Of a stretch of DNA of 31,093 nt, positions 1 to 8,959 are shown one piece after another. Position numbers and translations under genes: made by a program. The notes under the pieces were generated by a model. The model searched no databases and was not told the origin of the DNA. It was given only the letters and a program-made list of their open reading frames with translations. Each line of letters starts with the position of its first letter. The first letter of the stretch is position 1. This stretch comes from Bacillota bacterium (GTDB lineage: Bacteria > Bacillota > Bacilli > ZCTH02-B2), in NCBI GenBank assembly GCA_017577895.1, contig PKQY01000022.1, positions 1 through 31,093 of the forward strand, read 5' to 3'.

Positions 1-77
1 GTTCCCCCGCCCGACTTGCATGTATTAGGCGCGCCGCCAGCGTTCGTCCTGAGCCAGGATCAAACTCTCCATGACAA
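1..77 (-). rRNA. 16S ribosomal RNA, 5' end only (partial)
   Basis: The minus strand carries the conserved 5' start of bacterial 16S rRNA, including the universal 27F-type segment AGAGTTTGATCCTGGCTCAG followed by GACGAACGCTGGCGGCG and CCTAATACATGCAAGTCG. The gene runs off the left edge of the window. The mature 5' end is estimated at about position 77 by comparison with B. subtilis and may be off by several bases. Its place just downstream of gyrA matches the origin-proximal rRNA operon (rrnO) of B. subtilis. Confidence 0.96.
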
Positions 78-110
78 GTTCAATCCCAACTCCGGCTCGC
101 TTCACTGTGC

Positions 111-157
111 AGTTTTCAAGGAACATCGCGTCGTTGTTCAGCCGCTCTTTTTGAGCG
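111..157 (-). promoter_or_regulatory. rRNA leader with boxA-like element and small hairpin
   Basis: Between promoter P2 and the 16S gene, the minus strand reads TGTTCCTTGAAAACT (111-125). This resembles the conserved leader segment of Bacillus rRNA operons and the boxA antitermination element. Just upstream of it is a small hairpin, CGCTC and GAGCG around five T (143-157 on the plus strand). A role in Nus-dependent antitermination is inferred from the family and is not shown by the sequence. Confidence 0.5.
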
Positions 158-167
158 CGACTTTTTC

Positions 168-196
168 AATATACCACGCATCATTCTCTTTGTCAA
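168..196 (-). promoter_or_regulatory. rRNA promoter P2 (sigma-A)
   Basis: On the minus strand TTGACA (191-196) is followed by a 17-base spacer and TATATT (168-173). This is a near-consensus sigma-A promoter reading into the 16S gene about 90 bases away. It is the gene-proximal member of a tandem pair, the usual arrangement for Bacillus rRNA operons. Confidence 0.85.
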
Positions 197-263
197 GCGT
201 GGTTTTCGCTGTTTTGTTTTTCCATCGCTGCCTCGGGAGGGTTCTCCCGGGAGCGCATCTCAT

Positions 264-292
264 ATCTTACTCGCCTTCCCCGTTCTTGTCAA
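264..292 (-). promoter_or_regulatory. rRNA promoter P1 (sigma-A)
   Basis: On the minus strand TTGACA (287-292) is followed by a 17-base spacer and TAAGAT (264-269). It lies 96 bases upstream of P2 and downstream of the gyrA terminator, so it should start rRNA transcription independently of the gyrase genes. A GC-rich hairpin (CGGGAG, GGTT, CTCCCG at 234-249) lies between P1 and P2 and has no T-run, so it is probably leader structure and not a terminator. Confidence 0.82.
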
Positions 293-337
293 CCGCTTTT
301 TGATGTCGCACTGGGCCAATATCCAATTGGTTACGGA

Positions 338-370
338 GGAAAACACCCCCAAGGACGAGCTTGGGGGTGT
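338..370 (-). terminator. Rho-independent terminator of gyrA
   Basis: A perfect 11-base stem, ACACCCCCAAG (343-353) and CTTGGGGGTGT (360-370), encloses a 6-base loop. On the minus strand it is followed by TTTTCC. The stem starts at the last base of the gyrA stop codon, so the terminator abuts the gene. It separates the gyrBA transcript from the rRNA promoters. Confidence 0.88.
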
Positions 371-2799
371 CAGTCGGCTTCGCCGGCCGAAATGCGGGCA
401 ACGGTCGAGACGTGATCGTCGTCTTCTTCCCGAACTTGGATGAGTTTCACCCCTTGGGTGATGCGGCCAAAGACCGGCACTTCCGAGACGTTGAGTCGGA
501 TCATGATTCCGTGCTTGGTGATGATCATGACGTCATCTTCCGGCTTGACCACTTTCAGTGCCACGACATGGCCGTTTCGTTCTGTCACATGCAACGTTTT
601 GAGCCCTTTGCCTCCCCGCGTCTGGGGACGATATTCGTCCATGGGCGACTGTTTGCCGTAACCCCTGTCAGTCACCACCAACACGTTGGCCGCCTCATCG
701 ACGATATCCATGTCGATGACCGCATCACCGTCTTCCAAGGTAATGCCTTTCACACCGGTGGCCGCCCGCCCCATGGGCCGCACGTCGGTTTCCGAAAAAC
801 GGATAGACATGCCTTTGCGGGTGCCGAGGATGACATCCCGCTGTCCATCGGTCAGCCGCACGCCGATGAGCTCGTCTTCTTCCCGCAATTGGATGGCGAA
901 CAATCCGCCCTTGCGGATATTTTCAAACGCGGCCAGTTCCGTCCGCTTGACAATGCCTTCTTTGGTGGCGAACACCAAATACCCGTCCTCGGTGAAATCG
1001 CGAATGGGAATGACGGCGCTGACCGTTTCCCGAGGAGCGATTTGAATCAAATTGATGATCGGCATTCCCCGAGCGGTCCGGCTCAGCTCGGGCACCTCAT
1101 ACGCTTTCAATTGGTACACTTTCCCTTTGTTGGTGAAGAAGAGGAGATTGGCATGGGAAGACGTGACAAACAAATGTTCCACAAAGTCGTTTTCTTTCGT
1201 CCCCATGGCCAACACGCCGCGGCCGCCCCGTTTTTGACTTTTGTACGTATTGATGGGCAGGCGCTTGATGTACCCTTGATGCGTGATGGTGATGACGACC
1301 TCTTCGTCGGGAATGAGATCTTCTTCGGCCAATTCGCCTTCGGCCCGCTGGATTTTCGTCCGCCGCGGATCGCCGTATTTTTCTTTGATCTCCAGCAGTT
1401 CTTCGCGAATGACACCTAAGATTTTTTGCTCATCGGCAAGAATTTCCCGCCATTCGGCGATTTTTTGTTGCAATTCCTCGTATTCGGCATCGATTTTCTC
1501 CCGCTCCAGTCCCGTCAAGCTGCGGAGCCGCATCTCGACAATGGCCTGGGCCTGTTCTTCTGAAAACTGGAAGCGGGCCATCAAATTGTTCCGGGCTTCT
1601 TCGGCATCTTGCGATGCGCGGATCAAATCGATGATGGCGTCGATGTGATCCAACGCCTTGCGCAAGCCCTCCAAAATGTGGGCCCGGGCTTCCGCTTTCC
1701 GCAAGTCGTATTCGGTGCGGCGCCGGATGACTTGCCGCTGGTGATCCAAGTAGTGCACCAGCGTCTCTTTCAAATTCAGCACTTTCGGCTCGCCGTTGAC
1801 CAGCGCCAAATTGATGATGCCGAACGTGGTCTGCATGGCCGTCATCTTGTACAAATTGTTGAGTAAAACCCGGGCGTTGACGTCGCGGCGCAACTCGATG
1901 ACGATGCGCATGCCGGTGCGGTCGCTTTCATCCCGCAAATCGGTGATGCCGTCGATTTTCCGGTTTCGGGCCAGTTCGGCGATCTTTTCCACCAGATTGG
2001 CCTTGTTCACTTGATACGGCAATTCTTTCACGACAATGCGCTGTTTGCCGCCGCCGGCGTCTTCGATGTGGGCTTTCGCCCGAATGGTGATGGTGCCGCG
2101 GCCGGTTTCGTACGCTTGCCGTATCCCTTCCCGTCCCATGATGATGGCGCCGCCGGGAAAATCGGGCCCTTTGATGGCCTTCATCAAATCGGCCACCGTG
2201 ACGTCCGGATCATCGATGAGCATGAGGATGGCGTCGATGACTTCGCCCAAGTTGTGGGGTGGAATGTTGGTGGCCATCCCGACCGCGATTCCCGACGCGC
2301 CGTTGACCAACAAATTCGGAAAGCGGGACGGCAGCACCAACGGTTCCTTCGTCGAGTTATCGTAGTTTGGTCCGAAGTCGATAGTCTCTTTGTGAATGTC
2401 CCGCAACAATTCCGTCGCGATCTTGGCCAGGCGGGCTTCCGTGTACCGCATGGCCGCCGCTCCGTCACCGTCGATGGAACCGAAGTTGCCGTGACCGTCC
2501 ACCAAAGGATAGCGGGCCGCAAAGTCCTGCGCCATGCGCACCATGGCATCGTACACCGCTGCATCGCCATGGGGATGGTATCGCGCGATGACTTGCCCGA
2601 CCACCCAAGCCGACTTTTTGTACGGCTTGTCCGGTGTCATCCCCAGTTCGTTCATGGCGTAAAGGATGCGGCGCTGCACCGGCTTCAAGCCGTCCCGCAC
2701 GTCCGGCAAGGCCCGGCTGACGATGACGCTCATGGCGTAGTCCAAAAACGATTCCCGCATCTCTTTGGCGATATCGATCTCCAAAACCCGTTCACTCAT
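370..2799 (-). CDS. gyrA: DNA gyrase subunit A
   Basis: 809 residues. This is the breakage-rejoining subunit of type IIA topoisomerase, which introduces negative supercoils as an A2B2 complex with GyrB. The active-site tyrosine is Tyr119 in the MRYTEAR motif of the N-terminal winged-helix region. The C-terminal DNA-wrapping beta-pinwheel carries the GyrA-box variant QKRGGRG near residues 530-540, which marks this as gyrase and not topoisomerase IV. Residue 80, in HPHGDAAVYD, is alanine where B. subtilis and E. coli have the quinolone-contact serine. It lies 30 bases downstream of gyrB and was probably co-transcribed with it. The ATG is preceded by a rather distant GAGGG. A strong terminator follows directly. 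Confidence 0.98.
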   Translation of the reverse strand: MSERVLEIDIAKEMRESFLDYAMSVIVSRALPDVRDGLKPVQRRILYAMNELGMTPDKPYKKSAWVVGQVIARYHPHGDAAVYDAMVRMAQDFAARYPLVDGHGNFGSIDGDGAAAMRYTEARLAKIATELLRDIHKETIDFGPNYDNSTKEPLVLPSRFPNLLVNGASGIAVGMATNIPPHNLGEVIDAILMLIDDPDVTVADLMKAIKGPDFPGGAIIMGREGIRQAYETGRGTITIRAKAHIEDAGGGKQRIVVKELPYQVNKANLVEKIAELARNRKIDGITDLRDESDRTGMRIVIELRRDVNARVLLNNLYKMTAMQTTFGIINLALVNGEPKVLNLKETLVHYLDHQRQVIRRRTEYDLRKAEARAHILEGLRKALDHIDAIIDLIRASQDAEEARNNLMARFQFSEEQAQAIVEMRLRSLTGLEREKIDAEYEELQQKIAEWREILADEQKILGVIREELLEIKEKYGDPRRTKIQRAEGELAEEDLIPDEEVVITITHQGYIKRLPINTYKSQKRGGRGVLAMGTKENDFVEHLFVTSSHANLLFFTNKGKVYQLKAYEVPELSRTARGMPIINLIQIAPRETVSAVIPIRDFTEDGYLVFATKEGIVKRTELAAFENIRKGGLFAIQLREEDELIGVRLTDGQRDVILGTRKGMSIRFSETDVRPMGRAATGVKGITLEDGDAVIDMDIVDEAANVLVVTDRGYGKQSPMDEYRPQTRGGKGLKTLHVTERNGHVVALKVVKPEDDVMIITKHGIMIRLNVSEVPVFGRITQGVKLIQVREEDDDHVSTVARISAGEAD

Positions 2800-2829
2800 T
2801 CAGTACATGACCCTCTTTTCTCTCGATAT

Positions 2830-4764
2830 TCAGACGTCCAAATTGCGCACGTAGCGGGCGTGTTCTTGGATGAATTCCCGGCGCGGCTCCACCCGCTCGC
2901 CCATCAACGTCTCAAAAATGGCATCGGCGTCTCTCGCGTCCTCCAACCGCACTTGCAAAAGGGTGCGGCTTTCCGGATCCATGGTCGTCTCCCACAACTG
3001 TTGTGCGTTCATTTCGCCCAACCCTTTGTACCGTTGAATTTCCGGTTCCCCTTTGCCCTTCATCTGGGCGAGAATTTCTTCCAATTGCCGGTCATTGTAC
3101 GCGTAGCGCACCACTTTGCCCTGGGTGATCTTGTACAAAGGCGGCTGGGCGATGTACACGTATCCCGCTTCGATCAACGGCCGCATGTACCGGTAGAAAA
3201 ACGTCAGCAACAGCGTTCGGATGTGGGCGCCGTCCACGTCGGCATCGGTCATAATGATCAGCTTGTGATACCGCGCCTTGGACAAGTCGAAGTCTTCGCC
3301 GATACCGGTACCCAACGCCGTGACGATGGCGCGAATCTCGTTGTTGGACAAAATTTTATCCAAGCGGGACTTCTCCACGTTGAGAATTTTCCCCCGCAGC
3401 GGCAAAATGGCTTGGAACGTGCGGTCCCGGCCTTGCTTGGCGGATCCGCCGGCCGAATCGCCCTCCACCAAGTACAGCTCGCAAATGGAGGCGTCCTTGG
3501 ACGAACAGTCGGCCAGCTTCCCGGGGAGGGCGCTAATCTCCAACGCGTTTTTCCGCCGCGTCAACTCCCGCGCTTTGCGCGCCGCTTCCCGGGCCCGGGC
3601 AGCCAACAGCGCCTTTTCCACAATTTTGCGGGCTACCGACGGATTTTCGTCCAAAAACATCCCGAACTGTTCGGCAAACATCGTCTCGACAATGCCCCGC
3701 ACTTCGCTGTTGCCCAGTTTCGTCTTGGTCTGCCCTTCAAACTGCGGATCCGGGATTTTGACGCTGAGGATGGCGGTGAGCCCTTCCCGCACGTCGTCGC
3801 CAATTAAGTTGGCCTCATTTTCTTTCAGCAAGTTGTGCTTCCGCGCGTAATCGTTGATCACCCGGGTCAAGGCACTCTTAAACCCGGCTTCATGGGTTCC
3901 GCCTTCGTGGGTGTGGATGTTGTTGGCGTAGGAATAGATGAGGCTGTTGTAGCTGTCGGTGTACTGCAGGGCGATTTCGACTTCCACGTCGTCCCGCACG
4001 CCTCGAATAAAGATGGGCTCATCGTGCAGCACCGTCTTCCCTTCGTTCAAAAACGAGACAAAGGCGCGGATCCCGCCTTCGTAATGAAACGTTTGTTCGC
4101 TCTGACGCCGTTCGTCGATGAGCTGGATCGTGACGTTGCTGTTCAAAAAAGCCAGTTCCCGCAACCGGTTGACCAACGTGGCGTGGTCAAATTCGGTCGT
4201 CTCTTGAAACACTTCCGGATCCGGCTTAAAGCGCACCGTCGTGCCGGTATCGTCGGCATCCCCAATGACTTTTAAGGGAAATTCTGGCACGCCCCGCCGA
4301 TACCGCTGAAAGTGGACTTTTCCATGTTGTTTGACGGTCACTTCCAGCCATTCCGACAGGGCATTGACCACCGACACCCCGACGCCGTGCAATCCTCCCG
4401 ACACTTTGTAACCGCCGCCGCCGAACTTGCCGCCGGCGTGCAACACCGTCAACACCGTCTCGACGGTCGACTTGCCCGTCTTCGGGTGAATGCCGGTCGG
4501 GATTCCGGCGCCGTTGTCGCTGACCGTAATACTCCCATCGGTATGCACAATGACCTGGATGAAGTCGCAACGCCCTTGCAGCGCTTCGTCGATGCTGTTG
4601 TCCACCACTTCCCAGACCAAGTGGTGTAACCCGCGGCTGCTCGTCGATCCGATGTACATGCCAGGACGTCGGCGAACCGCTTCCAAACCTTCTAATACTT
4701 GAATTTGCGACTCATCGTACACCGGGCCGTCCACCGGCGTTTGACGACTAGTCAATCGATTCAC
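2830..4764 (-). CDS. gyrB: DNA gyrase subunit B
   Basis: 644 residues, the usual length for Gram-positive GyrB. This is the ATPase subunit of gyrase. The order is an N-terminal GHKL ATPase domain (LVWEVVDNSIDEAL, DNGAGIP, GLHGVG), a transducer domain, then the TOPRIM domain with EGDSAGGSAKQGRDR and the metal-binding DADVDG motif, and a short C-terminal tail that contacts GyrA. The GTG start at 4764 has a GAGAG upstream at very close spacing. A TTG three codons in (4755) has a better-placed AGGTGA and may be the true start. It sits between remB and gyrA in the standard Bacillales order. Confidence 0.98.
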   Translation of the reverse strand: MNRLTSRQTPVDGPVYDESQIQVLEGLEAVRRRPGMYIGSTSSRGLHHLVWEVVDNSIDEALQGRCDFIQVIVHTDGSITVSDNGAGIPTGIHPKTGKSTVETVLTVLHAGGKFGGGGYKVSGGLHGVGVSVVNALSEWLEVTVKQHGKVHFQRYRRGVPEFPLKVIGDADDTGTTVRFKPDPEVFQETTEFDHATLVNRLRELAFLNSNVTIQLIDERRQSEQTFHYEGGIRAFVSFLNEGKTVLHDEPIFIRGVRDDVEVEIALQYTDSYNSLIYSYANNIHTHEGGTHEAGFKSALTRVINDYARKHNLLKENEANLIGDDVREGLTAILSVKIPDPQFEGQTKTKLGNSEVRGIVETMFAEQFGMFLDENPSVARKIVEKALLAARAREAARKARELTRRKNALEISALPGKLADCSSKDASICELYLVEGDSAGGSAKQGRDRTFQAILPLRGKILNVEKSRLDKILSNNEIRAIVTALGTGIGEDFDLSKARYHKLIIMTDADVDGAHIRTLLLTFFYRYMRPLIEAGYVYIAQPPLYKITQGKVVRYAYNDRQLEEILAQMKGKGEPEIQRYKGLGEMNAQQLWETTMDPESRTLLQVRLEDARDADAIFETLMGERVEPRREFIQEHARYVRNLDV

Positions 4765-4822
4765 CTGCTCTCTACGTAACGAGGAATCTATACATGTATT
4801 TTCCCCTTGTTTGGTTTTTGTT

Positions 4823-5059
4823 TCAAGTTTCAGACTCCAAGCCCTGCGGTTTTGCCAGCCGTTTTCGCAACGTGGCGCACGAAATGGGCGAGCCGTACAC
4901 GTGGGTCGGTGTGAGCACCACGGATTTCACCTGATGGCCGAGCATGCGCCAATTGGGCGCCAAGGTCAACTCCTTCTGCTGCTTCAAGATCGAAGCGTCA
5001 AAAATCGCCACGATGTCCCGCGAACGCAACACCGTTTCGCCACCGATGTCAATGTACAA
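4823..5059 (-). CDS. remB: Extracellular matrix regulatory protein RemB (DUF370)
   Basis: 78 residues. It matches the DUF370/RemB (YaaB) family by its start MYIDIGGETVLRSRDIVAIF, its size and its position between recF and gyrB. In B. subtilis the family influences expression of biofilm-matrix genes, and the paralogue RemA binds DNA. The TTG start at 5059 has GGAG about nine bases upstream. It lies 25 bases after recF and probably belongs to the same transcript. It is somewhat divergent from the B. subtilis protein in its middle part. Confidence 0.88.
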   Translation of the reverse strand: MYIDIGGETVLRSRDIVAIFDASILKQQKELTLAPNWRMLGHQVKSVVLTPTHVYGSPISCATLRKRLAKPQGLESET

Positions 5060-5084
5060 CGTCCACCACTCCGTCCAACAAAAG

Positions 5085-6206
5085 TTACCCGCTGGGCGTC
5101 ACTTGTCCGCGCTCCACGTAAAACACGTCCGCGGCTTCGATATTCACGCCTTCCAACCCATCCAGGTGGGTCGTGGTAATAAACGTCTGCACTTCCGGAC
5201 GAATACTGGCAATCAAGTCCGCCTGGCGCTGGGGATCCAATTCCGACAGGACATCGTCCAACAAGAGCAGCGGATATTCACCCACTTCCTGGCGAATGAG
5301 CTCCAGTTCGGCCAATTTCAACGACAGGGCGGCCGTCCGTTGCTGACCTTGCGAGCCGTATAACTGGACGTCTTTGCCGTTGATGAAAATACGCAAATCG
5401 TCCCGATGCGGTCCGAAAAGGCTCGTCCCGCGGCGCAAATCTTGGGAGCGGCCGGACTTCAGCGCCTCAAAATAGGCGGCGACCCCCTCTTGAAACGTCG
5501 TCTGTTCCTCCAACGGAATGCTCATTTGATAGTGGAGCACCATCTCCTCCCGGCCCTGGGTAAATTGCCGATGAAGCGACGATGCCCATTGTTGCAAGTC
5601 CCTTATAAATTGTCGCCGTTTCTGTAAAATTTTAACACCGAATTGGGACAACTGTTCGTCCCACGTGTCTAACAAGGCCGTCTGCTGGGCCGCTTCCATC
5701 GATTTTAAAAAACGGTTCCGCTGCTGGAGCAGGCGGTGATAACGGGTCAAGTCGTACAAGTAATTCGGGCTGATTTGCGCAATCTCCATGTCGAGAAAGC
5801 GGCGACGCGCGCTCGGCCCTTCTTTCACCAGATTGACGTCTTCCGGCGCGAACATCACGACGTTGAGGTGGCCGACGAAGTCGCTCAGCCGCTCTTGCTC
5901 CAAACGGTTGACCGAGGCAACTTTTCCTTGGTCTGAAAGGGTCAACGCCAGTTCCCATTGGCGGCCGAGACGCGTGATGCGTCCGCTGACGCGGGCGGAT
6001 TTCTCGTTCCACCGGATGAGCTGCCGATGATGCGGTGTGCGGTGGGATTTGGCCACCGCCAAGAGCAGGATGGCCTCCAGCAAATTCGTCTTGCCCTGGG
6101 CATTTTGGCCAAAAAAAATGTTCAGAGGTCGGCGAAACGTCAGTTGACACGTTTCGTAGTTGCGGTAGTTCTCCAGCGACAATTGGTGCAAAAACATGGC
6201 CAGCAT
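5085..6206 (-). CDS. recF: DNA replication and repair protein RecF
   Basis: 373 residues, normal for the family. RecF is an SMC-like ATPase that binds gapped DNA and helps load RecA with RecO and RecR. Visible motifs are Walker A in GQNAQGKTNLLEAI near residues 34-47, the ABC-type signature region in YGSQGQQRTAALSLKLAE near residue 285, and Walker B LLLLDDVLSELD near residue 312. The ATG at 6206 lies 10 bases after dnaN. The ATG three codons in (6197) aligns exactly with the B. subtilis start and is an equally good candidate, since neither has a strong ribosome site. The yaaA gene that usually precedes recF is missing. Confidence 0.97.
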   Translation of the reverse strand: MLAMFLHQLSLENYRNYETCQLTFRRPLNIFFGQNAQGKTNLLEAILLLAVAKSHRTPHHRQLIRWNEKSARVSGRITRLGRQWELALTLSDQGKVASVNRLEQERLSDFVGHLNVVMFAPEDVNLVKEGPSARRRFLDMEIAQISPNYLYDLTRYHRLLQQRNRFLKSMEAAQQTALLDTWDEQLSQFGVKILQKRRQFIRDLQQWASSLHRQFTQGREEMVLHYQMSIPLEEQTTFQEGVAAYFEALKSGRSQDLRRGTSLFGPHRDDLRIFINGKDVQLYGSQGQQRTAALSLKLAELELIRQEVGEYPLLLLDDVLSELDPQRQADLIASIRPEVQTFITTTHLDGLEGVNIEAADVFYVERGQVTPSG

Positions 6207-6216
6207 CCCGTCCGTT

Positions 6217-7377
6217 TCAGCCGGTCCGGACGGGAAGAATGAGTTGAATGAGCGAGTCGTCCCCCTCCGGACGCACGATAAACGGACTCATCGGTCCGGT
6301 GATGAGCAGATCCACATCTTCGCTGTCGATGGCCCGCAGCGCTTCCAGCATGTACCGGGCGTTGAAGGCAATATGGGACAATTCGCCGCTGGAAGCGTAG
6401 ACGGGCACCGTTTCCGTCACTTGTCCCACCGACGGCGAATCGGCGGTAATGACGAGGGTCGTTTCATCTTGTAATGAACATTTTACCACATTGTTCTTAA
6501 TTTCTCTTGCAAACAAAAAGGCCCGGTCCACTGCATCGTGCAACATTTGTCTGGAGAGGCGCACATGGGTTTTGGCCGTCTGCGGAATAATGCGGCTCGT
6601 GTCGGGATAAAATCCTTCCAGACGCCGGGATGTATACAACAGACGGTCCGTCTGCACCGCCATTTGATTTTGCGTAAACGCGATGCGTACCGCATCGTCG
6701 TCGGCGATAAGTTTCAACAGTTCTTGCAAACTTTTTCCGGGGATGACTGCCTGTTCCATGGGCGGCAAGGCTTGACCGAAAGATGCGCTTCGCCGCGCCA
6801 GCCGATGGCTGTTGGTGGCGGTCAAAATGAGTTGGTCGCCTTTCACTTCCCAACAGACGCCCGTCAAAATGGGCCGGGTTTGCGTTTCCGCCACGGCAAA
6901 CACCGTCTGTTGGATGAGTTTTTTCAAGAAATTCCCCGGCAGCTCGAAACTCGTTTCGTACCACCCATCAAAGGCCGGCAACTCCGGATATTCTTCCGGA
7001 TCCATGCCGTTGAGCAAAAATTCGGCTTTTCCGGAGACGATTTTCGTCACGTGATTCGGGGTCACTTCGATCGTGATGTCTTCTCCTTCCAAGCGGCGAA
7101 TGATCTCGACTGTATATCGCCCCGGCAACACGATGCTTCCGGGACGATGGACGGTCAACCACGGTTTTTGTTCGCGGTCGTCGTCGCCGGTTTCCGCCGC
7201 GATGGGCATTTTCGTCTGGATCGAAATGTCGGAGTTGCTCCCGGCTAGGACGAGCCCGTTTTCATCGACTTGGAGCAATATCCCGGTCAAGATGGGAATG
7301 GGCGTGCGGCTGTTGACGGCATGTTGGACTTGTTGTACGGCAGTGTAAAACTGGTTGCGGTCAACGGTTATCCACAT
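6217..7377 (-). CDS. dnaN: DNA polymerase III sliding clamp (beta subunit)
   Basis: 386 residues. DnaN dimerises as a ring around DNA and tethers the replicative polymerase and other partners. The three-domain clamp architecture is recognisable over the full length, from MWITVDRNQFYTAVQQVQHAV to a C-terminal VRP-rich stretch ending LPVRTG; the conserved ILTGI and RPILTG segments begin domain strands. The start is set at the ATG at 7377 because AAGGAG lies eight bases upstream. A longer reading from 7398 would place that ribosome site inside the gene. It lies downstream of dnaA across the origin box cluster. Confidence 0.97.
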   Translation of the reverse strand: MWITVDRNQFYTAVQQVQHAVNSRTPIPILTGILLQVDENGLVLAGSNSDISIQTKMPIAAETGDDDREQKPWLTVHRPGSIVLPGRYTVEIIRRLEGEDITIEVTPNHVTKIVSGKAEFLLNGMDPEEYPELPAFDGWYETSFELPGNFLKKLIQQTVFAVAETQTRPILTGVCWEVKGDQLILTATNSHRLARRSASFGQALPPMEQAVIPGKSLQELLKLIADDDAVRIAFTQNQMAVQTDRLLYTSRRLEGFYPDTSRIIPQTAKTHVRLSRQMLHDAVDRAFLFAREIKNNVVKCSLQDETTLVITADSPSVGQVTETVPVYASSGELSHIAFNARYMLEALRAIDSEDVDLLITGPMSPFIVRPEGDDSLIQLILPVRTG

Positions 7378-7553
7378 GTCGATTTCTCCTTGAGTCATTT
7401 AAAGTCATCTTAATTTGTCAGATTGTAGGATCTTTTCGTCGTAATGACTTGTGAATAATCGTCTAAAACGGTCAAACTCCGCCCATGGGCAAGGGTCGGG
7501 TTGTGGATAACGGTGTGGATGGCACCGTCTGTCCACATGTGGATAGACAACGA
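7378..7553. other. oriC part 2: dnaA-dnaN intergenic DnaA boxes and AT-rich stretch
   Basis: Two full-consensus DnaA boxes (TTATNCACA) read on the minus strand at 7450-7458 (TTATTCACA) and 7502-7510 (TTATCCACA). One-mismatch and two-mismatch copies occur at 7538-7546 and 7514-7522. CACATGTG at 7534-7541 forms part of an inverted box pair. The AT-rich stretch at about 7385-7435 on the dnaN side is where the unwinding element sits in B. subtilis, so it is the likely duplex-unwinding region here. Assignment as the unwinding half of oriC is by analogy. Confidence 0.72.
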
Positions 7554-8933
7554 TTAGCGGAGCGGCGATTTTTGCATGATCTGCAACCGTTCTTGGATGC
7601 GTTTGATGGCTTCTTGCAACTGGACGTCGTGTTGCAACATTTTTTCCACCTTGGCGTGGGCGTGCATGACCGTTGTATGGTCGCGGCCGCCAAACTCTTG
7701 GCCGATGCGGGGCAAAGAGTAGTCGGTCATTTCCCGGGCCAGATACATGGCCACCTGGCGGGGGAAGGCCACGGTTTTGGTCCGGCGTTTGGCCTTCATG
7801 TCGGCCGTCTTGATGCCGAAATGTTCCGCGACGACAATTTGGATGTCTTCAATGGTCAGCGGCCGGGTTTGGTCGGGCGACAAAATGTCTTTCAACGCTT
7901 CTTGCGCCAACGCGAGACTGATGTCTTCTTTGACGACGGACGAATAGGCGACAATGCGAATCAAGGCGCCTTCCAATTCCCGGATGTTGGTGCTGATCTT
8001 GCTGGCGATGTAGTGAAGGACGTCCTCGGGGACGTGCAACTGTTCGGCCTTGGCTTTCTTGTGCAAAATGGCGATGCGCGTTTCCAGATCCGGGGGTTGG
8101 ATGTCGGTAATGAGCCCCCATTCGAACCGGGAACGGAGCCGATCTTCCAGCGTCGGGATTTCTTTGGGCGGCCGGTCGCTGGAGATGACGATTTGTTTGT
8201 CGGCTTCGTGCAAAGCGTTGAACGTATGGAAAAACTCTTCCTGGGTCTGTTCCTTGCCAGCTAAAAACTGGATGTCGTCGATGAGCAACACGTCGATGTT
8301 GCGGTATTTGGCCCTAAACAGCATGGGCTGATTGTCGCGGATGGCGTGAATGAATTCATTGGTGAACCGTTCCGACGTCATGTACATGACTTTGGCCGTG
8401 GGATCCCGCTGCAGCACGTGATGGCCAATGGCGTTCATCAAATGGGTTTTTCCGAGCCCGACGCCGCCGTAAATGAACAGCGGGTTGTACGCCTGGGCCG
8501 GCGTTTCGGCGACGGCCAAGGAGGCGGCATGGGCAAACCGGTTGCCCTCCCCGATGACGAAGGTGTCAAACGTATATTTCGGGTTGAGGTTGCTGGACAA
8601 GCGGTGCTGTTCCAGTCGGTCCCCGCTCACCTGGATGTGCACTTGTTTTTTGAACGTTTCCGTCTGTTGCGGCTCTTTTTCCGGCAAGACGAATTCGATG
8701 CGGTATGAATTGCCCGTCACTTCGAATAAAATTTCTTGCAACAAGTCGGTGTAATGTTTTTGCAGCCAGTTTTGAATGAACGGATTGGGTACCTGGATGA
8801 TGGCCGTGTCCTTTTCCAGACGCAAGAGTTCCGTATCTTTCAACCAAGTTTCAAAGCTTGGTTTGCTGACCCGTTGCTGGACTTCTTGGATGACGTCTTC
8901 CCAGACCCGGTTCCGCTCGTGGACGGTTTGCAC
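7554..8933 (-). CDS. dnaA: Chromosomal replication initiator protein DnaA
   Basis: 459 residues. This AAA+ ATPase binds DnaA boxes, opens oriC and loads the helicase. Domain I is at the N-terminus (WEDVIQEVQQRVSKPSFETWL). A variable linker follows, then the AAA+ core with Walker A GGVGLGKT at residues 156-163 and Walker B LLIDDIQFLAGK. The C-terminal helix-turn-helix domain carries the signature GGRDHTTVMHAHAKVEKM. The start is set at the GTG at 8933 because GAGGAGG lies seven bases upstream. An ATG at 8957 lies upstream of that ribosome site. DnaA boxes on both sides suggest autoregulation. Confidence 0.98.
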   Translation of the reverse strand: MQTVHERNRVWEDVIQEVQQRVSKPSFETWLKDTELLRLEKDTAIIQVPNPFIQNWLQKHYTDLLQEILFEVTGNSYRIEFVLPEKEPQQTETFKKQVHIQVSGDRLEQHRLSSNLNPKYTFDTFVIGEGNRFAHAASLAVAETPAQAYNPLFIYGGVGLGKTHLMNAIGHHVLQRDPTAKVMYMTSERFTNEFIHAIRDNQPMLFRAKYRNIDVLLIDDIQFLAGKEQTQEEFFHTFNALHEADKQIVISSDRPPKEIPTLEDRLRSRFEWGLITDIQPPDLETRIAILHKKAKAEQLHVPEDVLHYIASKISTNIRELEGALIRIVAYSSVVKEDISLALAQEALKDILSPDQTRPLTIEDIQIVVAEHFGIKTADMKAKRRTKTVAFPRQVAMYLAREMTDYSLPRIGQEFGGRDHTTVMHAHAKVEKMLQHDVQLQEAIKRIQERLQIMQKSPLR

Positions 8934-8959
8934 GGCTGATCCTCCTCGTTTGGGCATCC

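Noticed and set aside
234..249. CGGGAG-GGTT-CTCCCG hairpin between rRNA promoters as a terminator
   Set aside because: No T-run follows on either strand, and it would block P1. It is more likely leader structure.
16..303. 95-residue frame over the rRNA leader
   Set aside because: It lies opposite the 16S gene start and both rRNA promoters, with no plausible protein features.
2011..3807. 598-residue open frame antisense to gyrA and gyrB
   Set aside because: It spans two strongly conserved genes and their intergenic gap on the other strand, with no family resemblance.
7399..7436. TACAAT on the minus strand as a dnaN promoter -10 element
   Set aside because: The hexamer 17 bases upstream (AAGTCA) matches only three of six consensus bases, too weak to call.
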